Shown here piece by piece: positions 1 to 12,844 of a DNA stretch of 64,000 nt. This DNA comes from Taenia hydatigena (Eukaryota > Platyhelminthes > Cestoda > Cyclophyllidea > Taeniidae). The notes under the pieces are model-generated. The model was not told where the DNA came from, did no database searches, and was given only the letters and a program-made list of their open reading frames with translations. Where the stretch lies: positions 1 to 64,000 of the forward strand of contig JADWOT020001261.1 in assembly GCA_036345935.2 (NCBI GenBank), given 5' to 3'. Every line of letters starts with the position of its first letter. Positions within the stretch are counted from its first letter, which is position 1. The position numbers and the translations under genes were made by a program.

Positions 1-162
1 CAGCCTTTGTTGCTCCAAATTTGCATTTCAGAATTACCGGTTCCTAAAAAATTCTTGTTTCCAAACGCAATGATTAAATGTTGAGGGATAAAGCTACCAT
101 TATAGCCAACGAAAACGCCTCTGCAAAGGCAATATATTTCCTTTGGCTTGACAATTTCAAAG

Positions 163-415
163 CACCTTCATCTTGTTCCCAATCTACCCACTGCATTAAT
201 AAAAGTGTAGATTCTATCAAGTGTCATTGTATATTGTTTATTATGAAAGCTATTAGGCACTTTATCAAATGCCGTCGCAGACCGACTAATCATAAACATG
301 CTTGAGCGTATAAAGCTATAGTCCTTCTCCATATGACGTGGAGACAGGCCCACTTCATCGTCTCCACTAAATTGGTCGTCCAGATGTTTTGCCACCTGTT
401 GCATCAAATGCGAAG
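163..415 (-). pseudogene. 3' fragment of orphan gene family, left palindrome arm
   Basis: Read on the minus strand, this matches the end of the long exon of the orphan family (compare 34,160-34,290) and its 3' untranslated region. The conserved CRIWCNR.QN segment is recognisable, but its Trp codon TGG has become the stop TGA. The part encoding about the first 240 residues is absent. A conserved poly(A) signal lies at 237-242 (TTTATT on the plus strand). The piece continues outward with the 3' flank shared by all modules. It is a dead relic, mirrored at 22,428-22,680. Confidence 0.8.
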
Positions 416-3400
416 GGATGGAGAGGATGGATCTTGCAGGCGATTCTGCATTGAATTAGATAGTGAATGCGGACTAGTTGCCACCAGCCGTAGAGTGCTT
501 GCTAAATGTGAAATATTGCGTCCCATATTTGTAATAATGTCTTTAGAGCGACTTATACCTTGGCAGTTTTGTCAGTGTTGTTGCTTCCACCTCGTCATAA
601 AATGAGGTATTGTTGCCTTCTTTACTGTCCGACAGCAATGCTTTAATTGGTTTCTGTAATAATTGAAGTAGAAATGTGCGCATACTTGCCTTATAAAAAC
701 ACCACAAAAATGAGTTGTAATCTAAACAGACCTGAGAGTGGTAATTAAATGCGAAAAATCTTCATTTGTTTGTTGCCGAAAAATATTTGGGATGTTGTTG
801 GCTATGGCACCTCTACGACTCCATGCGTCGCCTAAGCTCGCCTTCAGTATCTCCGCCTTGGTGCCGCCACATTTCGAGGTAAAACGCTACTGCTACCTGC
901 TCGGGGCTTAGAAGTTGTGCGGTAAAATTGGCATTCAATTTGATTTTTGCTAAAATGTTTTGCCGTTAAGTAAAGATCCTCAAAGTCGAAGGAGAAGGGA
1001 GTCATCTATCTGACATTGGTGGTGAATTAATCAAAAAGATATTTGTGAGCAAGCAACATGTTGGCAGCAATTCAAATGGATGATTCAGGCAAACGAATTT
1101 ATGCTGGTCCTTAGTCTGGCGTTCGCAAGGGTTTTTTAGGTCTACTTACTAAATTACCCAGTTGACCAAATTAAAAGCAAAGGAGAAAAAACACCGCTGC
1201 TTTTAAAAGCGCAATAGTCTTAGTCATTTTCGTTGCCTCTTGGATAACACAAAAGTTTACTTCTGATTGTGCTCTATTCTTGCGCAAATCGCATCCTACC
1301 GCTCCCATTTCATCGTACTAGACCAGATAATGAAGACTTTTCAGTCACTGCCTCGTTGAGATGACAACCAGTGGGGAAATGTTTGGGCCACCAAGGTTCT
1401 TAAAAAATTTAGAGAGACATCCCACCTCAACCGACTTCTTTTCTGTCCGTTGGAAGTGACTGCAATAACTATTGCCTGATTTGACGCAAAAGACCCCAAG
1501 GTGACTAGCGAATCTTCCCTGCGAAAGTGCAAAACCAATTATATGGATCATGCAGTCATAATCGTAATGCGTGTAACATGTCTTTGGAAGTCTGATTCGA
1601 CTGGTAATGTAGCCCATACCTATTAGTACAACAACATCCCTTTAGACATGCAGGCCACGGGTACTATCGTTTCTTATCTGCTGGGGACAGATTGGCAAAT
1701 ACAGCCTTTGGTGCTTCGAAATCAAGGCATACGTTCCACATTCGACATCGTGTGAGGTGGAAGCTCGGGAAGGGCTTAAATATATGTTTCTATGGAGTTG
1801 CTCGGACTCATTTGCGGTTAGAAAGCGTTGATTTTAGTCCGACTGCTTCCATATGCATAAAAAAGCTTCGGAACCACTTCATATGGTACTCGGTGGAGGT
1901 CGTAAGAAAAGCAACTGGCAGAGTCAGCTGTGCACTGCAATTAATTTTAAATGTGCGGCCATCTAGTAGTAGGGATTTGGCGTTAAGGCAGCTGCACACC
2001 TCTCAAGCCATTTTAGGTGATGCATCAGTAATTTTACGTTGTGAGCCATTTCATACCAGCCATTATCAGAATGAGCCATCATAGACTTGATGTGTGCCGA
2101 AAATGCGGGGCTTAAATAATTGGCACCAGGGGGACGTCAACACATTGTTGCAAAATCACCTAGTCATCACGATTACTCGATTCACCATTGCCTACCCATT
2201 GCAATTGCAATGAAATAAAGTAGGACCTTAAAAGCCATTTTGTGCAGCGAGAACCCACCACAGCAATGGCATCTATACCGTTGTCTGTTTACTGCTAACT
2301 GGTAATCACATGGTCTGACGTAACCGTTTTTCAAATGGCTGTAGGTAGATAGAGTTGTTTAACATGCACCGATTAAATCATTGGGGAGTGGGTGAAATAT
2401 TGCCGTGTGCAATATTTGTATGCAGCTTCCAGGAGCCAAATCATTCCGATAGGTTTATATTTGAATCGCCTGCTATTGACTGTAAAATGCGAAAAATCCT
2501 AGATTGCGCGACACATAACTGAGAGCTGACGGATTGAGGAAGTTGGTTGAGCTGCGCGGACTACGCCTGTCCATGTCACCTATGTTACAAGTCGTTATGT
2601 CCTTTTACGTGCTACTCTCGAAATTCAATTACTCATTCCATATAGCTATATTGGACAGTACACAACAAAGGCAAGGGAATGTGTGATTCATGGCAGCTAT
2701 CCACAAAACATGGGGCAAAAAGAATAAATCTCCTCATGCATGGCGACGTCAGCAGTTGAGTATTACCAGAAATTGCATGCTTTCCTACAAGCATGCTGTG
2801 CATCGATCACAGGGCGATAACTATTCGTGTGGCTTGAGTGTGGGCATCCGATGCAAGAAGAATGAATAGACTGGAAAGCATTTTAACACATGCGCCTCGG
2901 GAAAGCTTACGCAGTCATAGAAGATCCAACTACTCCAGCGGCATGTTTGCCGAAGGAGGTGAATTACAAGCAAGTAGTTGCTTCAATTGTTCACCGATAA
3001 TGCCATCAATAACTAGCCCTTAATCACGCGGTTATATCAAACAATAGACATGGAGTAGCTTAACCGTTTCTTACTTTATGCATATAAGAACTCACTTCAA
3101 AAAGAATCTTTTATCCTGTGCGGTGCAATGTTCCGGTTTCATTTCGATTTGTCTCATTTTACGTCGCCTCATCATTTTCATCTTGGAGTGCAAACAACAA
3201 GGCTTGATCACCACATACACACGCACGTCTAGGACGTGGCTACTCTGACTCATCTACGGGTAAGGCAATTTTACTTACCTCACACAATCTTCGTCAGAGT
3301 GTGCCATTGACCTGGTTTCCGCACCCCATTTATAGTTGTGAGCCAAAATGTAGAGGTTAATTCCCATAAACGCTAGAATTCGGTGCATTGTGAGACATTT

Positions 3401-6400
3401 GTGACGGCGGCAAACCAACTCGCCTCTAGTAAGCATACGTCCTGACTTCATTAAGTCGACGCCATTACTAAATGCTGTAGATAGAGAAGGATGACCGGAA
3501 TCACAATCAAGAGGAGCCTACTTCATCTTTGTTTTTAGACCTTTTCTACAAGACCAATAAAGTTCGTTTCCCATCGAGCGTCGTGTCGTATACTATTGAG
3601 TAAACTTCGAGGGGTTTGAGTCCATTTTCAGAAATCGGCTTACGATTTTGGAACAATAACTACCCTACAAGGTGAAATTCAAGGGTGATGTGTTTAATTA
3701 TGCTAAAGAATCCATCGTGATGACCAAAACTAACTATTAGTCTGGACAGCTGCGGCATGGATACACATTTGCGTTGGCGGTGTCCCGCTAAAAATAACCG
3801 ATGAACTCTCCTGATGATGAAGTAAAGCTGGCGATAATAGCATCGTGAAAAAATCTGTTGCAAATTGTCTTATTAACTTCGGCATGAAGACAACCTGGCA
3901 GTAGTTTATAAGGTATCAACGACTACGGTGTGGCTGACCTCATGATACCGTGGACCAAAGATATGCTCCGCGTTCGATGCCTTAAGATAAACCGCAACCC
4001 ACTTTGTCAAATCGGCCTTTCTCCGCTCAAACTAAGCCCACTTGGTTTGCAGCGGAACTCTGTAAACAGAAACATATGATGAAAGCAAGATGGGAAAACA
4101 AAACACCTTATTTTCAATTGCGCATATCGTTGCAGTCGGTGATATATGATAAGCCTTCTTTTCGCTTCTATTTTAAGCATTTTTTGTGACTTTACTAAAA
4201 GTGCCAACTCAAAAACAGAAGTATGGGCCTAAGAAATAAATAAGTTCTAAAATCTGCATCAGACTGGATAACCATTGATTATGCTTTAGCGCTTATAGCA
4301 ATCTAGGAAGTTTCATGCACTACGCATAGGGGTGATTTTGTCGTACGCCTGGCTCCTATTTCCGAACTGCCCACAGTATCCTAATGAAGGGAATATGAGA
4401 GACATGAAAATAAAAGCCTACGGTGCGATTTATGCAACCCTACAACTGTCCGACCAAGCATTTGTAAGCAGGGCACATCTCATTTGACAGACTAGCGCTA
4501 AAGTGCTACTAATTTGGCTGAATTTTCATTTCTTTAGTGATTTAGAATGCCTCAAAGGAAGGCAGTTCACCGACCAAAGAAGTATTTGTTTTCAAAATTT
4601 TGAGGAAGAATACGATAAGCTTGGTTTAGGCTTAATGAGATCAGAAACATTTGACTGGAATGTATAATGTAAAGCAGATCTCAGAAGTAGAGGTCAAAAA
4701 TATGCCCTTTACTTCTGCAGGCACCCAGAGGATGCTGACCTAGCGCAACACAGAGTGCAATTTGCGTGCATCGTAATATATCTGTTCAAGCTTTTAGCTT
4801 CCTTATTTAGCACAGAAGACAACAGTTTTAGTGTCTCGACATACATAAATACTGAGAAGCGCACATCCTGGATTTTCGGTTGGCTGCCTTAAACATTTGG
4901 GTGCTGGTAAACACGTTTAGAGATGAGGACGATTTTCTAAAAATAAATTGCCATATTCTTCGTTTTGCAAGACACTCAAGGTAATTGATTATTTTACTTT
5001 GGACTATTGGTTGAACAAATAAGACTCTGCCCTCTAATAATTCGAAAGTTGACGATGGCTTAGGCACAGCTGAATTCGTGTTGCTCTGTCCTCATGCACG
5101 AACCGAGGGCACATCACGCGCATTGGGTCAAAAATAAGGCCCGTCTTTCTCTAGCTCTATGACTTCTCTCCACCTAGGTTAAACTCATCGGCTTAGCTAA
5201 AGGCTCATGTAGTTATATAACAGTTTGCATTATAACTAGTAGCAAAAAGGGGCATAGAAAAGAGAGGGATCATGGTTTTCATAATGTAACTGGCTTTGCT
5301 CAAGAAGGCATGACAAGCCTTGCAGTAGCTTCTAATTTAATTCATTGATTAACAACTTGGTAGATGTTAGCCATTCCTAGTGGCCAGTAATTAACTCCTT
5401 CTCCCGTTAGGAGCACCGTCCTTACAACAGCTTCATCTTACCTAATCGGTAGGCAGGTGTAACCCATTTTGTAGCTACTTTTGAAGTTGTTAACTTTAGT
5501 ACCTGCAGTTTCTTGTTTCTCCTCTCCTAGGAACTGGTTTCGCCCTTTTGATGCTTAGCCTTAGCTTCACTGCGTGGTGAATGATGGTAGGAATAACAAA
5601 GGGGTCCCTCATGCCAGTCTCACTGTCACTCATTTCTTTGCCTTGGTCATGGCACGGGGAATGTCAACCTGTATCATTCCCTCGGGTCGTTTTACGGCAA
5701 GCCCTTAAATTCAAACAGACGTTTTGAGGAGCAACTGCAGTGCTTGATTTGGGTCAGGGAGGTTCTCATACCAGTTAAACAGATGGTGCACAGTTGGGAT
5801 ATAAGTAAATGCTTTAACATCTGGCTCTTCTTATGGTTCTATGCTTTGACTTCTGTGTACCCATGTCATCGTCCATTGTGAATTTTTTTCTCTTAACGAC
5901 CCCTTTTTAGCTCGTTGGCCATAGTGCACTCTTATTTAATTAACAGTGATAGGTAAATATTCTTCTACTCCCTACTCAACAGCTGCAACCAGCTCTTATT
6001 TGCACACTCCAAAGCCTAAAATATAAGAATACAAACACTCCACTGGAAAACGCTGCTTTGTGAGAAAACTCATGCTGCACTACTCTTCGCAATTTTGATT
6101 GTTAAGCTCCAAAACGGCATTAAATGTCTGTACTTATCAATTCTCTAAGATTGTGATGGAAAATGACGTACATTTTACTATTGGGCCATTTTTCTTCACG
6201 GTTTTGTGTTGTGATTCTATAAGGACAAGTGTCAACCAATTTTAATGCGGAGGCGGAGGCTTTGTGCTTGCGCCTACATAAATTTTAGGCATTTGCAGAA
6301 AGATCACTGGAGATAGCTGAGCGAAAGCCTAATAGGACCAAAAGCGATTGTCAAAACCACAGGGGAAACTTGATCATCTTTGTCTATGCCAGTGTTTCTA

Positions 6401-8040
6401 GCATTTAACCACAAAATAAAATATTTTAGGCTTAAAATAGTCCAGTTAGCCTTTTAATCATGCAAGAAAACACAGTGAAAGATTGTTTAAAAGGGTCTCA
6501 AACTATCCCATCCTGGTCATTTTCATCTGGTCAAAAATGGAGCAAGGGTATAATGGCCATAACATTTGGTTCGTGCCGACGAAGATAGCAAATGGTAAGT
6601 TGGTTCTGAAGAGCAAAATTGCTTCAATAAATCACTCGTGGGTGCTGGCTAAAAATTTTACGAAGAAGGACGACCTCACGACAGGTTTTAATAAGTTTAG
6701 TTAACGAGAATTTGTTAGCCAAGATGACAGCACACCATTATAAAGCTAAATGCTTGAAATACCCCATTCAACAAGGTATTTACGTTCATTCACTGAGTAT
6801 ATCCCCTTGGAAATCATGGACTAGTTGCAACTCACCTTAGTGATGGTGGTGGTGATGAGATTGTTCTAGTTGTATTGATCACCTAAAAGAAGAGCGTCTG
6901 GAACATCCGCTTGATTGCTCCTCTTAGACAAGAACCAACTAGTGAACATAAATCGTCTGACAAAACAGTTGTCATCGAGTTCCAACTTGAGAAAAGCACA
7001 CTCTGTCCTTTGCTCTGAGTTCAATAAACTGCAAGTAAATCATGACTCTATCCAGTTATTTTACCGTCCCAAAGAATATGAATGCCAAAGATGAGGAAGC
7101 TAATCTTGTGTTCATTACGCTCGGATCTGCCTTATTTACAACAGATGCAAGCCAACGAAAAAAACTATCTCTAACCATCAAGTTCATTAACTGCCTTCAT
7201 TTCCTCAAGCATTCGAGTGCCAATGCATATGCGCTCAGTTTGCCCAACTTCAAACATTCGCATCTATAAAATAAGGATAGCCTCCAAATAGCATAACTTA
7301 CCATACCTTATTCAAGCCACCCCAGATTATGATTTAGCTGGCTTTGTTTGATTTACTTAAGCGACCAATAGTTATGATGCCGCTAACTTCACAATTCTGC
7401 ACCAGTAACTTGACTTAAGCGCATTTTTACCATATGATTCATTTATGTGTTGTATGATTAGTCGATTGAATGCTCAAACGTTTTGCTGTGCATAGCACAT
7501 GTAGAATTTAATGTACATGGTAGAAAAACGTCCAAAGTTTGAGCACGCTCAATCATTCGTGAGCATAGAGTTTCTGAATTTCGTTAAAGCACTTGTGAGG
7601 CATTTTGAGAAGTCGAGATGGTGAGTTACTTTGTCGGGAATCCGATTGACTGAGATTGCCTCTGCGCATCCTTTTGGATCGTAACTTGCAGTAAAAGGTA
7701 TTAAGTGGCGAAGAGTTAACCAGGTAGCGGGCTGTTTTATCATTCGCTCATGTATTTGCTATACCGATGTGAAGGAAAATTGATGCACGAAGGCCAGTAA
7801 GAGCAGTGGTATAAAGTTTCGTAGGCTACAGTCATAGTACTAGAATCATCACATTTATGGAGGTGGGGATGGTGACTGGGTGGATTTGTGCAGTATTGTA
7901 CGGTAGAGTGTAAGGAAAAGGGAAGACAGCAATAAAACGAGTGATACAATTGTTAAAGGAATGGTCTATATTTGGCCTCAGTCCAGTATTAGACCTTGAT
8001 ACGGTTTGCATTCTTGATTAAAGCGTTTTTATCACACTGG
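416..8040. other. Palindrome arm interior, no gene recognised (left)
   Basis: Open frames here are 60-130 codons long and fall on both strands. None resembles a known domain, and I found no convincing exon with paired splice sites. The longest (1,692-2,084 on +) is repeated in the mirror arm only because the DNA is duplicated. I see no tRNA or rRNA. The stretch appears to be non-coding or to hold sequence I cannot recognise. Confidence 0.5.
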
Positions 8041-8916
8041 TAGTTTATTGAAGAAAAAGTGGTAATGCAATGACATCGACACCGCATCCCTTCCACTCAA
8101 CCATCCATTTATACAAACCGTCAATACTGCTAAACTAAGCACCTGCAAGAAGATGTGTGCTGTGCCCATTTATTGAGCAGGCAAAAATAAATGCATTGTT
8201 CCCCTCTGGTTTCTTTTGATTCATGGGTAAAGTAATGGCGTTAAAATAGTAAAACAGGAGAGAACATGAGATGGGGGTGACATGGGATTTAACAGCACCT
8301 ACTTTCCCTAGATGTAACTGATTACAAGGTAAATAAATCTAAAGTAAAGCGACAAAAAAACCTTAAGCATCTGACCAGGCTATTTTTTTGCAGAAATTGC
8401 AGAATTGCATTCAGTTAGCAAAAGGATGCTGCATTGTAATCCGTATTAAAATTATCCGTACTCGAGTTTTTGGGCATATCTAGGTTTCCGTGTAAATGCT
8501 CAGTGAAATGGCTTCAGGGTAGATGTCGTCATAACGAAGGCTACCAGAAGTGGCAAATGCAGTGATGTTGATCAGAATTATACTGAGAACAAACTAAAAT
8601 TTGAAGAAGGATGTCAGTGTGCAAGAGACAGAAGCATTTGTAAAAGTCATGCGTTATTCTATGCTGCCTCTCCATGTCCAAAGGGAATTCGCATCACGAG
8701 TCAAGTTTCTTAGCGCCTATCTTGACCAGATACATGCCATCGGAGTGCGTTATGAGAAGAACCATTTTTAACACTCATTCATTGGGATGGGAAATTGTTC
8801 ATTCCTGATCTTGTAGGCTCTGCATCTTCTACTTCGGTTTGGATCTAATGGACAAAATAGGTTGCCTTTGATGCCACTACGTTTCATCCAATTTACGAAA
8901 ACGAATCAGTAAAGCA

Positions 8917-11029
8917 TGCTGTAACGAGGTACTACAATCTCATGTTCTATTCAAAATTTGAATTCTAAAATTTTATGTGAATGTTATGAGTGGCGAATCT
9001 ACTCCAGTTCTCTGAGCATGCCCTGTTGGGATTGTATGGAAAAATAAATCATGATTCTAGTTAAATGGCCTTCACTGTTACTAACATGGAAAACAAATGC
9101 CCTAGAGAGTTGTTGGTCCTCTTCATTTTTTCCGAAACCAGTAACTAAATGAACATGGACCACGTTACTTATCCCAGTTTATCTTGAGACTCAATGCCAC
9201 TGCTGTCCTTAATCAACCTCTAGCTGTGAGAAAAACGGCCATGAACCAACCCCTCTACTAAGCTTTGGTATCACTGGTGTTTTTGGTGATTTGGCTGGGC
9301 CCGCAGTTTCGTCCTCCATGTAACAGAATTTGCGAGCTGGGAGTGTGCTGGTCATCACACGCGCTCATAACTAGTCGCAGATACTTTGGCGTAGGAACAA
9401 ATTAGCCAAGGTCCTGCCGATGTAACAGTATTACGACCACACTGGTGGAAAAATCAACTAGGCTCTAAAATGCCTATCAATCAAGAATCTGCTGATTCAT
9501 CCACCTACTATCTGCGTTATCGTAGGTGTTCATTAGCTTTAAATTACTCATCACATCATGATAATGCACCATTTACCATCAACTCGCAGACGGTTGTTGG
9601 AAAACAGACACACAGGTTTTCAAAATCACGGAAGCGAAATGAAAAGAGTTAGGAAGACAGATGGATAGCATGGAGAAGCTCGACGTTTTCGGTGTCACGT
9701 GCAAATAAACCAGAGCAGGGGATTCATACAGGTTTATTGCTTGCGGCTGTAATTTAAAGCCATTAGTTATATAAAAACATCTCGCAGCTTTTTAACTGAG
9801 TCCCAAATTCAATTAGTATCATTACCTGCAACTCGTTTCAAGTTACACAGTCAAAGTTACAAAGAAAAGATTGAGGTTACTGGCATGGCCAAGAGAGTAG
9901 CTCATGAGACACAGGCCATTTAAGTTCGTAACCAATATTTATAGTCAGATAACAAGGAATTACCTATTCGATTCCATGCAGTCATTCGATATAGCTTTCG
10001 GATTGTCTAAAACGGCAGTTTATAACAGTTGCTTTATTTAATGCTTCGGTGATTTGCAAAACAGTTTTACTCTTGGGTACGAAGAAATGAAGGTCGTTTG
10101 TTTCAAAATATTTTAGCATATTAAAACACCTTTGAAAAGCGAAATCCTATCTTTAACAGGAAAAACTAGTCTCAGAATAACGAAGAAGCAAGCATTTCAA
10201 GCGAGGTAAGCCAGCATAACTCAAAGTCCTAACCAAATACGCGACTACTGCTCCACTTTGTTTTAATCACGTGCAATCATGGGACGGATCCTGGAGGTTG
10301 ACATGCTTACTGATTGCATCCTCTGTAAGCCCTGACTGACCTTCGTTCCTACCGAAATTTCTGTTTACGAATGCGCACTGTATTCGGCAGAAGTTGAGAG
10401 CATCATTTTGTGCTTTCAACACTGGGAACGCGCACATCACGGCAAATAGATTGCAATTTTAACATGCTATTCTATGTGCACTTCTATGCATACATTTTCA
10501 AAGTATGTTTTTAGTAAGGATATGCATTTCGATACATAGAATTTAAAGTTAGATTATGGACAGTTGTGGCACAGGAAATTGAATAATTTTTAAACTAATG
10601 ATAAAAAACTTGCCGAACAAGTGGATAAATTAGGCAAATTGCGGCATATTCTTAGCATTTTTGTAAGCACATAGTTTATACGTTTCAGTTATTGTAAATT
10701 TCGGGTACCCACTTTGCCCAAGGACTTACGAGACCCTTGGACTGCTCTTACGGCACCAAAAACGTAAACAAAGTTACATTATTCTCCATTACTCCCTCAT
10801 TTTATCGCTACATATGCCAGAATTAAAACTTTCTTTTGAAAATTAAAAGCAGTCTGGAATCACAATGTGTGCAATTTGTGTGCCCGTATTTTCGGAGACT
10901 TTGATTCGCTTCTGTTTCATTTCACTGCAGTGCATCTCTGTGAGTTTGTGTCCAGTAGCCTTTGATTGAATTTAGTGCGTGCTCTGCCCCTTAGCCACAG
11001 CTCTTATACCTCACACAAAACCTCCTTAA
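8917..11029. other. Unique spacer of the palindrome, left part, nothing recognised
   Basis: This part of the spacer has no mirror in the other arm. I see only short open frames (such as 9,470-9,652) with no recognisable domain, and AT-rich stretches around 10,480-10,700. Confidence 0.4.
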
Positions 11030-11166
11030 ATGTATGCTACGTTTTACTATACCGCAGTCGTACCGGTAAGGAATTCAGAAATGTGCCTTCTCTGCACAGA
11101 ATGCTACGCATCTGTTCCTGATTTGGACGCATTAGAAGAGCACATGCGCTTCAGTCACTACTGTGG
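11030..11166 (+). CDS. C2H2 zinc-finger exon in palindrome spacer
   Basis: An open frame from the ATG at 11,030 runs through a second ATG at 11,081 and encodes one classical C2H2 finger. The pair of Cys at 11,093 and 11,102 is C-x2-C, followed by 12 residues, then His at 11,141 and His at 11,156 (H-x4-H). The hydrophobic Leu three residues before the first His is present, and the usual Phe of the core is Val. If unspliced, the frame ends at TAG (11,183-11,185), giving 51 residues. A GT donor at 11,167 would instead end the exon in phase 2. A lone finger of this type usually belongs to a multi-finger nucleic-acid-binding protein, so this is probably one exon of a larger or decayed gene. The motif is clear, but the exon limits and whether the gene is alive are inference. 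Confidence 0.55.
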
Positions 11167-11235
11167 GTATCATTTTAGTTGCTAGACATATCCAAAATTT
11201 GTTTACTGTGAAGCTCAAATTATCCTGCATTACAG

Positions 11236-11268
11236 ACGTTTGACTTGCAATATATGGGTAGAATGCGA
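11236..11268 (+). other. Candidate 33-nt microexon after the zinc-finger exon
   Basis: Thirty-three nucleotides lie between an acceptor (ttacag, ending 11,235) and a perfect donor (GTAAGT from 11,269). Joined in phase 2 to the zinc-finger exon, it reads on without a stop through a stretch with two cysteines (LTCNIWVEC), reminiscent of the start of another finger. A further acceptor (gcgtttcag, ending 11,590) follows, but the frame then stops after about 17 codons. The model is speculative. Confidence 0.25.
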
Positions 11269-11328
11269 GTAAGTGCTATTACATCAGCAAAACATGTAAG
11301 TTTTGTAAGTTTTTCCTTTTTAAATTGG

Positions 11329-11400
11329 GGTTGGTGGCTTAGTAAGTTAAGAGCATTCTCTGCGGGGTGATGGTCAGTATACTGCAAATCCGACTATGCA
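11329..11400 (+). ncRNA. tRNA-like sequence (tRNA-derived SINE head or tRNA pseudogene)
   Basis: The segment starts GGGTTGGTGGCTTAGTAAG and continues TTAAGAGC, a close match to a tRNA 5' half with a Pol III A box (TGGCnnAGTnnGTTAAGnGC). About 35 nt later, CTGCAAATCC is a weak B box. The arms do not close into a clean cloverleaf by eye, so a functional tRNA is unlikely. Confidence 0.4.
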
Positions 11401-12773
11401 AAGCTAGGTAAAACCTGCATGGTTGGCATGACAAGGCAAACTTCTTCGGCAGTTTTCATAACAATGGACATCGACTTTGCACTATAAAGTGATCAAGAGC
11501 TGAGCGTAATTTCACAAGTCACTAATTTTTGGGTGTGCTGTGCATCTGAATGCAAATGTGATGATTGTCCACTCATTTTCTGCGTTTCAGTGCAATCCAT
11601 CAAGCTGTTTTGATTTACTTCCCACGGACGCGTACTTAGCTATGTGCTTTGCTAGTAGATTTGCCCTCAATAAAAATGGGAACTTGACTATAACTGCTAT
11701 CATTTGTTACCCTGATCAGTATTGCACGTGAAAGTGGTTAGTCGCTTAAATATTTAGAGTGCGTCAGAACGATTGTGTTGCTATCAATAAATGCAAATCT
11801 CAAAAATGCGACGAATCCAAGAATGCCGTCTGAAAAGTTAAAACAAAACCAATCACATTATTTGATCAGAAGAATTAAATGGTCAGAATCAAAAATAGCG
11901 TGCAGATAAAGCAAATATTTGGGCTGACAGATGAAACCGTAAACAATAAATGCGTACAAAATATTAAATGGAAGAAACAAATAGAACTCTGGACGGGAAA
12001 TAATGGATAGGTGTGAGAAAGGGATTAATTGATATGAAGAGGCTAAGTATCTGGCATGATGACTGGGCAAGTAGGGGAGAGATAAAAGCTTGCAAAAATA
12101 AGGGCAGAAGACGGCAGTGATTATCATATATACATATACACAGCACATGTACGCAGCAAACTTTTACTAGCGACTGAAGAGCAGATACTCATTCCCACTA
12201 GTTTCCCTGATGATTCAGGTGCATAGATGACTAAAATGACAAAGAATGAGCATAAGCAACACAATAGGCAGATGGCCGTCTGCAATTCAAATCGCTAACG
12301 CGCATGCATGCATTCTCGAGGGTACAATGGGTGGAAGAACCAAATGAGAAGCGTCTGGGATGGACAAAAATCATTGGAAAAGAGGATGTTGGTGACTGCA
12401 TTAGGCATACATCTCTAATTTCTTTCCACCACTGAGACTGTGCTACGTCGGTCTGGGTTAGCAAAGGCTCAAGTGACAGTGATGTAAAGCTCGCAATCGC
12501 TGGTCCACTCTACCTCACTTTACTTACTGACTCCCGCTTCATCTTACTGTCCAGTCCTTTCATCCGCTATTGCTTCATTTAATTCTGCTGGCATTTCTAC
12601 ACAGCTTAACCTGGTGTGCGAATTCCATGCGGAAGCCGGCACAATAAATGTAGTTGTTTTTCATTCAGTAATGATTTGATAGAGGGATGCTGTCTCTTGG
12701 AGTTAAGCTATTTGCGGAAGGTGGTTTCATTTGCTGCTCATCTCCTCCCTATTTCTTACCTCTCACTTTTATC
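11401..12773. other. Unique spacer of the palindrome, right part, nothing recognised
   Basis: No domain is recognisable here. Candidate splice acceptors near 11,590 might belong to the zinc-finger transcription unit. Open frames around 11,860-12,150 and 12,231-12,464 (both minus strand) look like chance frames. Confidence 0.35.
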
Positions 12774-12844
12774 AGCATGCATTACTGATTCGATTTCGTA
12801 AGTTTGATGGGACACAGCGGTATCGGAGGCAATCCATTCTGTCC

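Larger units (their letters stand above)
1..8916. repeat. Left arm of giant inverted repeat (palindrome)
   Basis: This arm is the reverse complement of 12,774-22,842. In the outer 8 kb, position x pairs with 22,843 minus x, and only scattered single-base differences are visible (for example near 172 and in 6,600-7,250). From about 8,150 inward the match drops to several percent divergence. Homology stops at about 8,916, where the sequence no longer mirrors 12,774. The first base of the window already lies inside the repeat, so the arm may continue to the left. The outermost 0.4 kb is a fragment of the orphan gene family found elsewhere in the window. Short ORFs here occur in mirrored identical pairs because the DNA is duplicated, which is not evidence of coding. 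Confidence 0.97.

Noticed and set aside
1692..2084. 130-codon open frame (and its mirror at 20,759-21,151) as a protein-coding gene
   Set aside because: Its conservation between arms is explained by whole-arm near-identity. There is no recognisable domain, no splice or promoter support, and an overlapping antisense frame is also open.
6483..6704. 73-codon frame in the left arm
   Set aside because: The mirrored right arm carries small changes near 16,184 that destroy the frame, so it is not under coding constraint.
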